Shown here in pieces: positions 10,802-21,237 of a stretch of 64,000 nt of DNA. The stretch is from Auanema rhodensis (lineage: Eukaryota; Nematoda; Chromadorea; Rhabditida; Rhabditidae), in contig OZ059899.1 of assembly GCA_964057225.1 (NCBI GenBank), positions 16,004,501-16,068,500 on the forward strand, given 5' to 3'. The translations under genes and the position numbers were made by a program. The notes under the pieces are model-generated. The model saw nothing but the letters and a program-made list of their open reading frames with translations. It ran no database searches and was not told the origin of the DNA. Position 1 is the stretch's first letter. Each line of letters starts with the position of its first letter.

Positions 10802-13800
10802 AAAAGGTAAACCTACTCTGTGAAAGCCTCAAAGGCGATTCACAAATAGCAATCAGAGGAATAGAACCCTCTGCTCAAAATTATGAGCTCATGCGTGAAG
10901 CATTAGTTTCTGAATTTGGAGACTATTCGTCGGATATCAACTCTCTTTTAACACAACTACGTAATTTGAGATTTGCAAGCAATAATGCAAAATCATGTAA
11001 AGAAACATTTGGGGAAACCAAGGCACTTATCAGGCAAATTGAAGCAGCCGGAGCTACAGTATCCCGCGAAATGTGTACCGCGATGATTCTCAACAAATTC
11101 CCATACCACATCGTGGAAGACATTCTAATTTATCCAAACAACTACCATTCCACTAAAGAAATGCTGACAGCTGTAGACCACAAAATCTATTCCTTTTTTC
11201 TAAAAGAACAAACAAGAAATAGTCATGAACAAAAGTTTCGAAATCACAAAGAGAATGTCACATCTGTAGCACATAAAGAAAACTCCGTAGAACAACGGAA
11301 AACCCAAACTTGGCCATGTGTTTTCTGCGACTCATCCGAACATCGCTTTTATCATTGCACCACATTTGAAACACCAGAGAAAAGAAGACACCGCATCCGC
11401 GGAAAGGCCATCTGTTGGATTTGTTTTTCCGAGAAACACAAAAGTTCCGAATGCAGAAAACAAAAATGTCGAAATTGCCAAGGAGACCATAATTCCTCCT
11501 TGTGCTCACAAGGAAGAAAAAACGTGCAAAATATCCAAAAAGATAAAGAAACTCCCACAATTAAAAAAGATCAGGCTTTACTGATCACCACAGAAGAATT
11601 ATTGAATAAAAAAACAACAGAATATAAACAAGAATCTGACACTAATAATCGAATCCCTACTGAGGCACTTAATGCACCAGTATCGCTTAATCACATTGCC
11701 GACACACATAATATTGAAGAAAGTCAAGTAATATTACGAACAGCAATGGCGAACATATACAACCACAATAGTAAAAAATATGAGCAAGTACGCATGCTCA
11801 TAGATGAAGGATCCATGAGATCTTTTATATCCAAGGACTTATCCACTAAGTTAGGATTGCCCATCCTTGGTTCTCAAAAGAAAACCTTTTACGGTATCGG
11901 AGCATTGTCCGAAACGCACGAAGTTCAGGACGTAAAGGTAATTATTGGAACCTCAAGTGGATCCCTTATCGTAACAAAACTATTCACCAAACCCATGTTA
12001 ACCACACCCATACGTTGTCCAAAACTATCTAAAGAAGACTTGAAATTTATAAAGACAAGAAAAATAAAATTAGCCAATCCACAAACAAACGGAGAATCAT
12101 TTACTCCGGATATACTGATAGGTATGGATAGATACAAACTGTTCATGCATTTAAACGAAGAAACCGAACTCCCCTCACGTATGAGATTGAAAAATTCGGT
12201 ATTCGGCCACATGATACATGGAGAAGCTCCTCTTCCCGATGATAATACACAACAAGAAGTAATATTATGCTCTACAGTAGAAGAAATAACAAAAGAAACC
12301 TCTCATAAAGAACTCCTCACTAATCTGTTTGAACTGGATTCTATCGGCATCAATACAGAAAATGCCAACGCAGACCGCACTATTGATTACTATGAAGAAT
12401 ACTCAAAAGATATAAAAATTGAGAACAACCGCATTATTGCACCGTTCCCGTTAAAAAATAACTTCAAAAATCTTAAAAACAACAAAATGCCCGCGTACCA
12501 TAGATTCGTATCCCTATGGCGAAAGTTACTGCACAATCCAGAAATGCTCTCACACTATACTACAACCATTGAAAGTTACCTCAAAGATAACATTGTCGAA
12601 CAAATTCCCAACAATCACCAGAAGCCTTTAGAGTTTTATATGCCCCACCATGGGGTTTGGAAGCCCAGCAAGGCTAACCCTCTCAGAATCGTTTTTGACG
12701 CCTCCGCTAAACAGAAAGACAGCCCATCGTTGAATGAGATAATACACACAGGACGATCATTTATCACATATATACACGACATCATGATCTCCTGCAGAAC
12801 AAGACCAATATTAATAACATGCGATATCAAAGCCGCATTTTTACAAATACAACTGACAGAGAATCACAAAAATCTATGCAAATTCTTTTGGATAAAAAAC
12901 AAAGAATACCCAATATCTCACAATAATATCATAACCCTTCGATTCAACAGATTACCGTTCGGTATCACTGCATCCCCCAGCGTATTGAACATGGGCATAA
13001 AATGGTTCTTAGAATCAAAAGTAGACAACCAATTAGCTATGGAAATACTGAACAACTTATACGTTGACAATATCATTCTTACAGCAAATACAACAGCAGA
13101 AGCTATAAAGAAATGTAAAGAAACCCAAAAACTATTTACAGAAATAAACATGCATGTTCGCGAATTCTTGTCAAACGACGAACAAGTAATACAGAACCTT
13201 CCTGAAGAAGACAGATATCCGAACATGACAACCAAAATACTTGGCATATCTTTTAATAAAGAACACGACTCCTTCATTATCCCAATAAAAATAACAACGA
13301 CTCACACAAGTTACACCAAGAGAATTCTACTCAGTCAACTACACTCAATATTTGATCCCATTGGATTAGCAGCACCATTACTGTTACCTCTCAAACTTAT
13401 CTTGCGAGAAATCATAAACACAAAATTATCATGGGACCAACCCATTGAATCAGATAATATCAAACAATGGGAACAACATATTAATCACATTAACAATCAG
13501 CAATTGACCATGAAAAGATATTTTAAATTCTCTGAACATAAAACACAGTTATGGGTCTTTGCTGACGCAAGCAACCAAGCCATGGCCGCATGTTCATATT
13601 TCCAAACAAACGAGCAGATTAGTTCTCTGCTCAACGGTAAATCCCGCATAGCACCCAAAAATAAGACCACAATTCCTCGATTAGAATTATTAGCCATCCG
13701 CTTAGCAGTACGAATGGCATTAGCTATTGTAACCATATGCCCGAAAGTGGCAAAAGTCAACATTGTAAGCGATAGCAACATCGCGCTATCATGGATTATT

Positions 13801-14919
13801 TCTCTAAAATCCCTCCCACTGTTCATTAAAAATCAAACAAACATTATAAATAAACAGCTACACCAAATCAAACAAGTATGTTGCAATGTAGAATTACATC
13901 ATGTACAAACTTCGTACAATACTGCAGACATCGGATCCCGAGGTGCAGACATCGAGAAACTACAAGATTCCGACTGGATAAAGGGTCCACATTGGTTAAC
14001 TAAACTTTCCGCTCATAACCCTCTGACATCATTCGGCTCGCCTAAGAACTCTAACAGGAATAACGCAGAATCAGAATCGGAGCATCACAATGTGGTCCAC
14101 ATAATTATAGACAATCTTCCAACCGATGATATTTGGAACATTCGTGAAAACTATGATGATGTGATCAAAACAATGACAACCGTAGGAAAATTATTCAAAA
14201 AATGGTTTCTTAAAGTCCATCCTAACAACGCCAACAAGTTGCAAAAAATAAAACATCTCACATCAACAGACACGAATACTGTTGAAGACATCAACATAAT
14301 TGAAAAAATTTTGATCAGTAACAGCCAATCTAATATGAGCCTCGATGAGCTACAGCAAAGAAATATAAATTTAAAATTCTTCAAAGATACATGGGACATT
14401 TATCGCGTAAGAAGTCGTTTACAAAATACTCTTCTTCCCGAAGAGACAAAAAACCCTATATTCCTTCTCAAAACAAACCCCATAGTTAAAAAACTGATCA
14501 ACAAAATACACAAAGATAATAATCATCAAGGCAAAAATTTCACGCTTATTCAACTCAGACAAAAGTTCTATATACCAAAAATAACCGGAGTCATTAAGCA
14601 AACATTGAAAAACTGTGTGACATGTAAAAGATTTCAATCACATCCTTATGAATTACCAGATATGCCATCGCTACCAAAAGACAGAGCAATTCTTACAAGA
14701 GCATTCTTTTCAACAGGGTGTGATCTTATGGGCCCCTTCACCCTTCGAAATGGGTCTAAAGTCCATATTTGTCTGTTTACATGCATGACAACTAGAGCGG
14801 TTCACTTAGAGGTAGTCACCAATCAATCCACAGTTGCCTTTATGAATGCATTTAATAGATTTATTTCAGAGGTACTCCAGAAATTATGCGCAGTGACTGC
14901 GCAGGAAACTTTATTCTGA
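10702..14919 (+). CDS. pol: Gag-Pol polyprotein: protease, RT, RNase H, integrase N-part
   Basis: A frame of 1405 residues. Residues ~1-150 resemble the DUF1759 Gag domain. Three zinc knuckles follow: CVFC..H..C from 206, CWIC..H..C about 30 residues later, and CRNC..H..C. The protease centre is D368 in IDEGS (peptidase A17 type). RT has the DIKAAF and LPFG motifs and YVDN at 787-790, where YVDD is usual. RNase H acidic residues are D955, E995 and D1024. The integrase has an HHCC-like zinc region ending CVTC and the first catalytic Asp at 1341. The frame then runs out of register near 14870, and the second and third catalytic acids lie in the next frame. The 10702 ATG is internal; the true N-terminus is probably the Gag frame at 10166. 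Confidence 0.9.
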   Translation: MSLPTFDGKPENFKSFWGRFDRLVHDNEQFTTLEKVNLLCESLKGDSQIAIRGIEPSAQNYELMREALVSEFGDYSSDINSLLTQLRNLRFASNNAKSCKETFGETKALIRQIEAAGATVSREMCTAMILNKFPYHIVEDILIYPNNYHSTKEMLTAVDHKIYSFFLKEQTRNSHEQKFRNHKENVTSVAHKENSVEQRKTQTWPCVFCDSSEHRFYHCTTFETPEKRRHRIRGKAICWICFSEKHKSSECRKQKCRNCQGDHNSSLCSQGRKNVQNIQKDKETPTIKKDQALLITTEELLNKKTTEYKQESDTNNRIPTEALNAPVSLNHIADTHNIEESQVILRTAMANIYNHNSKKYEQVRMLIDEGSMRSFISKDLSTKLGLPILGSQKKTFYGIGALSETHEVQDVKVIIGTSSGSLIVTKLFTKPMLTTPIRCPKLSKEDLKFIKTRKIKLANPQTNGESFTPDILIGMDRYKLFMHLNEETELPSRMRLKNSVFGHMIHGEAPLPDDNTQQEVILCSTVEEITKETSHKELLTNLFELDSIGINTENANADRTIDYYEEYSKDIKIENNRIIAPFPLKNNFKNLKNNKMPAYHRFVSLWRKLLHNPEMLSHYTTTIESYLKDNIVEQIPNNHQKPLEFYMPHHGVWKPSKANPLRIVFDASAKQKDSPSLNEIIHTGRSFITYIHDIMISCRTRPILITCDIKAAFLQIQLTENHKNLCKFFWIKNKEYPISHNNIITLRFNRLPFGITASPSVLNMGIKWFLESKVDNQLAMEILNNLYVDNIILTANTTAEAIKKCKETQKLFTEINMHVREFLSNDEQVIQNLPEEDRYPNMTTKILGISFNKEHDSFIIPIKITTTHTSYTKRILLSQLHSIFDPIGLAAPLLLPLKLILREIINTKLSWDQPIESDNIKQWEQHINHINNQQLTMKRYFKFSEHKTQLWVFADASNQAMAACSYFQTNEQISSLLNGKSRIAPKNKTTIPRLELLAIRLAVRMALAIVTICPKVAKVNIVSDSNIALSWIISLKSLPLFIKNQTNIINKQLHQIKQVCCNVELHHVQTSYNTADIGSRGADIEKLQDSDWIKGPHWLTKLSAHNPLTSFGSPKNSNRNNAESESEHHNVVHIIIDNLPTDDIWNIRENYDDVIKTMTTVGKLFKKWFLKVHPNNANKLQKIKHLTSTDTNTVEDINIIEKILISNSQSNMSLDELQQRNINLKFFKDTWDIYRVRSRLQNTLLPEETKNPIFLLKTNPIVKKLINKIHKDNNHQGKNFTLIQLRQKFYIPKITGVIKQTLKNCVTCKRFQSHPYELPDMPSLPKDRAILTRAFFSTGCDLMGPFTLRNGSKVHICLFTCMTTRAVHLEVVTNQSTVAFMNAFNRFISEVLQKLCAVTAQETLF

Positions 14920-16900
14920 GCTCAAAAATATTAGAAACCCTTGAAAAAACCTCGGATTACAATGAAAGTAGCATACTAAACACATTAGCTCAAAGAAAAA
15001 TTAAATGGATATACAACACTCCGCTATCTCCTTGGAAAGGAGGTTGTTGGGAACGCTTAGTAGGTGTCACCAAATCATCCCTCAAAAAATGCTTCGTTCC
15101 TAGTCAAATGTCACTAGATGATTTACACACAGCTATTGTAAAAATAGAAGCCATAATTAATACACGCCCACTCACTCATCCACACCCAGATAATTTAGAT
15201 GCTTTACCCATAAGACCAATTGATTTTTTAACATCAGCAATAAAGTTTTCATTACCAGAAAACAATGATAACACTCATATATTCGATATTCACAGCGATA
15301 TCCAAACGATTCAATCGACAGAACAAGCGCTAGAAGCTCTTCAGTTATCAGAAGACTCAGCGTCTAAATTCTGGACACGTTTCCAGGAGGAGTATCTAAC
15401 TAGTTTAAAAGACATTTTCAAACATAAAAACAAGAGAAAAAATCACACAAATCTCTTTCCTCACAAGGATGAAATAGTAATAATACAAAACGACATGTCG
15501 CCACGAGGAACATGGAAACTAGGTCGCATTATTGAAACAATTACTAGTTCAGATGGCAACATACGTTCAGCAAAAGTTGCAACAAGCAACGGAAACATAA
15601 TTACTCGATCCATCAATCAGCTCTATCCACTAGAGATAAGATGCAACACTAGCAACAACAAAATCATAGAAGACAACTCACACATAGTCCAAGAAAATAA
15701 TAGCTCAACAGATAGAATAGCACATACTGATACCGTATTAGACAACATACACTCCGATCATCATATAGAACATACAGATGAAACAATACATGAGAACAAT
15801 AACATAAATGATAGCAACCATAATTACGATATTGCATATGAATCAGACAACTCTCAACATGATAATACATACACTCCAGAAACAGAGAATAATGAGGATG
15901 CAACAAACGATAGACCTCAAAATAAAACAAAACTATCATCAGTGAAAACAGCAAAATATACAGAACAAGATGAGGTCACTGAGAAGGAAAATATAAAAGC
16001 CTTCCCACTAAAAATGTCCTATGCCACACACCAAAGGAAAAATAAAATAAACCCAAAAATAGCAGCTGACATAATGAAAGCCCTTTCATTACCGATTATA
16101 ATTACTTCGACATATGCCGAAGAAATCAATAGTTGCAAGGACTCTAACATGTTCACCACAAAACTTATAGCGAATCCTCATTGCTCCCCAGAAATGGCAA
16201 CATGGACAGTGATAATAACCATTATGGCAGTTACCCTCATAGTCTCTTGTCTATGCCGCATGGGTTACAGCCAATATAGATATAAGACATGGTCCAAAAA
16301 CACTCAAACCATGCTCAACATCATGAAATTAAAACATAAAACAATCTCCGAACAAGAAGATCATGAAACTGGTCAAAAAATAACAGAAGACCACAATGAT
16401 ACATTGCAATTAAAACAAACGAACACACAAGACGCTAATATTGTGGATCATGAAACCTTTCAAAAGCATATTTACCCTATTTTAAACCATACGAGAAAGC
16501 CACCAAAATTCTCTCTCTTTACTAGAGGGTCGCAAACATCTTTACCATCGTTACTGGCAATCATCTTGGCTTTATGTATTGGAAGCTGCAGTTCATGTTC
16601 CGATGTTCATGTTCAACACTTCGTTAACATACGATGCGATGACAACTTAGCTTGTTATCACGAATACAGTCAAGATATCATATTTTCTCCCGGAACAAAA
16701 CAATTATGCATTACCATAACGCATTCTAATCATGAAATTGGTCAATTTAAAATAACTAAACTATATACTGAACATGTCTGCCAGAAGAATACTAGATACT
16801 TCACTAGACAGACAACCGTCAACATATTGAGCATATTACGATGCCGTCACCGGGGCTCGTGTGACGGAACATGTGAAACTAACTCGCTCCATAATAAAAG
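14886..16900 (+). CDS. Integrase C-part plus env-like region, truncated
   Basis: This frame continues the integrase after the frame break. D4 (RSDC) and E56 (GCWER) are the remaining acids of the DDE triad, 51 residues apart. Around residues 190-250 is a BEL-type C-terminal domain (DUF5641-like). A long Asn/His/Asp-rich linker follows, then a hydrophobic segment near 435-460, a second near 555-575, and a Cys-rich ectodomain-like stretch. The Cys-rich part resembles the phlebovirus-G2-type env known from nematode BEL/Pao elements; this is a family-level inference. Element sequence stops at about 16899. The last ~23 residues of the open frame, up to 16970, are tRNA-array sequence, so env is cut short and has no natural stop. 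Confidence 0.75.
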
Positions 16901-16945
16901 GCACCAGTCTCTTCGGAGGCGTGGGTTCGAATCCCACTCTCATCA
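16898..16945 (+). pseudogene. 3' half of a tRNA-Leu at the element/array junction
   Basis: Only the 3' part of a tRNA-Leu, from anticodon loop to A73, is present. The junction has microhomology (AAGG) between element and tRNA. The A box is missing, so it cannot be expressed from its own promoter. Confidence 0.85.
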
Positions 16946-19324
16946 GATATTTTTTGACATTCCAACGTAGCTAAAATTGTTGTTACCCTATTGCGATGAT
17001 CAAATTGAAATATAACATACGACTGAAATAGTAAGGTGAGATGGCCGAGCGGTCTAAGGCGCTGGTTTAAGGCACCAGTCTCTTCGGAGGCGTGGGTTCG
17101 AATCCCACTCTCATCAGATATTTTTTGACATTCCAACGTAGCTAAAATTGTTTTTACCCTACTGCGATGATCAAATTCGAATATAACATACGACTGAAAT
17201 AGTCACATCAAGGTGAGATGGCCGAGCGGTCTAAGGCGCTGGTTTTAGGCACCAGTCTCTTCGGAGGCGTGGGTTCGAATCCCACTCTCATCAGATATTT
17301 TTTGACATTCCAACGTAGCTAAAATTGTTTTTACCCTACTGCGATGATCAAATTCGAATATAACATACGACTGAAATAGTCACATCAAGGTGAGATGGCC
17401 GAGCGGTCTAAGGCGCTGGTTTTAGGCACCAGTCTCTTCGGAGGCGTGGGTTCGAATCCCACTCTCATCAGATATTTTTTGACATTCCAACGTAGCTAAA
17501 ATTGTTTTTACCCTATTGCGATGATCAAATTGAAATATAACATACGACTGAAATAGTCACATCAAGGTGAGATGGCCGAGCGGTCTAAGGCGCTGGTTTT
17601 AGGCACCAGTCTCTTCGGAGGCGTGGGTTCGAATCCCACTCTCATCAGATATTTTTTGACATTCCAACGTAGCTAAAATTGTTTTTACCCTACTGCGATG
17701 ATCAAATTCGAATATAACATACGACATGAAATAGTCACATCAAGGTGAGATGGCCGAGCGGTCTAAGGCGCTGGTTTAAGGCACCAGTCTCTTCGGAGGC
17801 GTGGGTTCGAATCCCACTCTCATCAGATATTTTTTGACATTCCAACGTAGCTAAAATTGTTTTTACCCTACTGCGAAGATCAAATTGAAATATAACATAC
17901 GACTGAAATAGTCACATCAAGGTGAGATGGCCGAGCGGTCTAAGGCGCTGGTTTTAGGCACCAGTCTCTTCGGAGGCGTGGGTTCGAATCCCACTCTCAT
18001 CAGATATTTTTTGACATACCAACGTAGCTAAAATTGTTTTTACCCTACTGCGATGATCAAATTCGAATATAACATACGACTGAAATAGTCACATCAAGGT
18101 GAGATGGCCGAGCGGTCTAAGGCGCTGGTTTTAGGCACCAGTCTCTTCGTAGGCGTGGGTTCGAATCCCACTCTCATCAGATATTTTTTGACATTCCAAC
18201 GTAGCTAAAATTGTTTTTACCCTATTGCGATGATCAAATTGAAATATAACATACGACTGAAATAGTCACATCAAGGTGAGATGGCCGAGCGGTCTAAGGC
18301 GCTGGTTTTAGGCACAAGTCTCTTCGGAGGCGTGGGTTCGAATCCCACTCTCATCAGATATTTTTTGACATTCCAACGTAGCTAAAATTGTTTTTACCCT
18401 ACTGCGATGATCAAATTCGAATATAACATACGACATGAAATAGTCACATCAAGGTGAGATGGCCGAGCGGTCTAAGGCGCTGGTTTTAGGCACCAGTCTC
18501 TTCGGAGGCGTGGGTTCGAATCCCACTCTCATCAGATATTTTTTGACATTCCAACGTAGCTAAAATTGTTTTTACCCTACTGCGAAGATCAAATTGAAAT
18601 ATAACATACGACTGAAATAGTCATATCAAGGTGAGATGGCCGAGCGGTCTAAGGCGTTGGTTTTAGGCACCAGTCTCTTCGGAGGCGTGGGTTCGAATCC
18701 CACTCTCATCAGATATTTTTTGACATTCCAACGTAGCCAAAATTGTTTTTACCCTACTGCGATGATCAAATTGAAATGTAACATACGACTGAAAATGCCA
18801 CATCAAGGTGAGATGGCCGAGCGGTCTAAGGCGCTGGTTTTAGGCACCAGTCTCTTCGGAGGCGTGGGTTCGAATCCCACTCTCATCAGATATTTTTTGA
18901 CATTCCAACGTAGCTAAAATTGTTTTTACCCTACTACGATAATCAAATTCGAATATAACATACGACTGAAATAGTCACATCAAGGTGAGATGGCCGAGCG
19001 GTCTAAGGCGCTGGTTTAAGGCACCAGTCTCTTCGGAGGCGTGGGTTCGAATCCCACTCTCATCAGATATTTTTTGACATTCCAACGTAGCTAAAATTGT
19101 TTTTACCCTACTACGATAATCAAATTCGAATATAACATACGACTGAAATAGTCACATCAAGGTGAGATGGCCGAGCGGTCTAAGGCGCTGGTTTAAGGCA
19201 CCAGTCTCTTCGGAGGCGTGGGTTCGAATCCCACTCTCATCAGATATTTTATGACATTCCAACGTAGCTAAAATTGTTTTTACCCTACTGCGAAGATCAA
19301 ATTGAAATATAACATACGACTGAA
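16946..19324 (+). repeat. tRNA-Leu array B, 13 units
   Basis: Plus-oriented units with tRNAs at 17035, 17212, 17389, 17566, 17744, 17921, 18098, 18275, 18453, 18630, 18807, 18984 and 19161. AAG: 17035, 17744, 18984 and 19161. The rest are UAG. The first unit lacks the CACATC bases before the tRNA. 18098 has a change in the variable arm (TTCGTAG), 18275 an anticodon-stem change, and 18630 a C27T change (G-U pair). Two steps are 178 bp because of a one-base insertion in the CGACATGAAA spacer variant. The array ends in a spacer at 19324. Confidence 0.94.
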
Positions 19325-19364
19325 CTCGTACCGTACCGTACCGCTAAGATGTTCCGTGCACCGA

Positions 19365-20560
19365 ATGGAGAATATCAAAAGCACATTCGGCAAGGACGAT
19401 GATGCTGAGAGAAAGGAACACATCCTCCATAAAATATTTGGAAGAAAAAAAGAGGTATACTTGATATTGTTTTTAAACACTATTTTTATGTTTTAAGACT
19501 GAATATGGAACGATCATGAGGAAAGGGGCTCTATCATCACAAAACCGTGATGAATATGAAAGGAAAATCCAAGATATTGTAAGGAATTGTGGAGAAAGAA
19601 CTCGACAATGGTTGGTTTTTTTTGAATTCTTTTATTTTTTTTTAATTTAGGCTTCTTACCAACAAGGACGATTTATATCAAACCAATAGTTTGATTCAAA
19701 AATTGAGAGCTGGGCAAAGCCAACAATTTTTTTCAACAAGCTTGTTGGAGTCGAAGAATTCTCAATTGAACGCTAGAATACCTCACCCTATTCCGGCTCA
19801 TCAAGTTCTAGAAAAAATGCTACAACTACATGAAGGTAATCAAAACATAATGAAAATAACTAGTAATTTTTTTATAGAAGAAATTAAAGAACGAATTGGA
19901 GCCGTTCATCAGAAATCCGACAAACTGGTCACTCATTTTCATGTTGAAAACCATGAGTGGTTAGTAATGACACGCATTGAAAAAATGAATAAGCTCAAAC
20001 TTTTCGGTTTGAGTGATTTCATTTTTGAAAATTCGTTGTCAAGCTATCCATCATGGATGAGTGAGCCAGTCGGGACCAGCAATGCGGACATGTTTTTTGA
20101 AACTGTTCAGCGTTTGGAAGTATTTCCTGCTGCGAAGGCAGGCATATATTTCACCAAGGACAGTACGGGAGCGTAAGCTAAGATTTTTTATTTTGAGTTT
20201 ATCATTGTTATTCCAGATTGGGATGTGTCAATGAGACCAATAATGAGCTTGTATGCTCCAGTCCGGGATGCACGCAACGAAATTGCCCTAAGCATGCTCT
20301 ATGCCAACACAGGTTTCTTAAGTTTGAGAAACAAAATATTATATTTTTGTTCCAGGCTAGCTGTCTTCATATCGTTAGAAAACGAAACGAAGAAAAGAGC
20401 GATCGTGGAAAATCTGGAACGAAAAAGAAATGAGAGAACAGTGCGAGATGTACAAGCTGAGCAATTGAGACCAGCTGACGGATCAAAGTTTGATCACAGA
20501 AGATTTGGTTCTCAATTTTCGAAAACGAACCGTAAGAGAAACTACTACGACATGGAATAG
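19365..20560 (+). CDS. Unknown spliced gene, plus-strand copy 1
   Basis: I do not recognise this protein. A six-exon model closes perfectly: 19365-19454, 19498-19610, 19651-19835, 19878-20172, 20217-20312, 20356-20560. The introns are 43, 40, 42, 44 and 43 nt, all GT...AG with T-rich acceptors. The coding length is 984 nt (327 residues plus stop). Visible features: a charged N-terminus, a mainly helical middle, a small Cys-rich patch near residue 240 (C..PGC...NCPKHALC) and a Lys/Arg-rich helix after it. An alternative last intron (20488-20599) would give a 329-residue form ending in an acidic, Gly/Pro tail with stop at 20678. The 42-nt third intron is in frame and could be retained. The gene begins 40 bp after the array, following three GTACC repeats, so it may have lost upstream sequence. 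Confidence 0.6.
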
Positions 20561-20849
20561 GTTTCAAATACCTCGATTTGTAATCAATTTTCATTATAGC
20601 TCAACAGCCGATTCAGATGACGAGATTCTGATACCAGGGCCAGGGGGACAACAGGAACGCTACTACTCACTTTCATAAAGTGCCGTAGCTACAAAAATCA
20701 AACAACAAGAGCATTAATAAGGTCAGTAAACTAGCATATTTAAAATTTAATATTTCATTTCATTTACAATATTGATCCATCACACACTCTCAGCAATTTG
20801 AAAATCATTATCAAAAGATCAGTTAGAACGATTACTTAACATCTTTAAT
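20561..20849 (+). other. 3' flank of unknown gene
   Basis: AT-rich. It contains the alternative last exon (20600-20678) and then non-coding sequence. No clear AATAAA signal is visible. Confidence 0.4.
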
Positions 20850-21237
20850 GAACACTTTTCATGTATGCAACAGCTCCACAAAAAGAAAACATGCGAAACA
20901 GAAGGTTTTTTTAGAATTAAATTTCCATTTTTTTAACATACCATGTTCAATTAATAAAAAATTCTTTTTCCTGATATTATTATCACTACCTTGAAAAAAC
21001 ATACAATTTCAAACTACAACTTTTTGTATTTTGGTATACTTAGTATAAAGATATTTTTTTGGTAAACTTGGTAAATTTGGTATACTTGGTAAACCTTGCG
21101 AAGTGGAAAATATCAGGAAAAAGAATTTTTTATTAATTGAACATGATGTGTTAAAAAAATGAAAATTTAATTCTTAAAAAACCTTCTGTTTCGCATGTTT
21201 TCTTTTTGTGGAGCTGTTGCATACATGAAAAGTGTTC
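20850..21237. mobile_element. Foldback element, copy 1
   Basis: A 388-bp inverted repeat. A left arm 20850-20978 and right arm 21109-21237 (129 bp each) are near-perfect reverse complements, starting GAACAC and ending GTGTTC. The 130-bp centre has short tandem TTGGTAAA-like repeats. There is no coding capacity. It looks like a foldback or MITE-type element. No target-site duplication is visible, because one side is the gene flank and the other is a tRNA cut 14 bases from its start. Array orientation reverses exactly here. Confidence 0.75.

Larger units (their letters stand above)
9528..16898 (+). mobile_element. BEL/Pao LTR retrotransposon, 3'-truncated
   Basis: An LTR retrotransposon inserted into array A after AAAAT (9523-9527), the same spacer site as the solo LTR. 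In order it has: 5' LTR, primer-binding site, coiled-coil/Gag, three CCHC knuckles, aspartic protease, RT, RNase H, integrase with a BEL-type C-terminal domain, a linker and an env-like region. The domain order PR-RT-RH-IN and the zinc-knuckle plus DUF1759-like Gag place it in BEL/Pao. It ends at 16895-16900, where env sequence meets the middle of a tRNA. There is no 3' LTR, polypurine tract or right target-site copy. Two frame changes (near 10691-10703 and 14870-14890) also break the reading frame. Confidence 0.92.

Noticed and set aside
10169..14637. Minus-strand frames within gag-pol
   Set aside because: Shadows of the well-supported plus-strand polyprotein.
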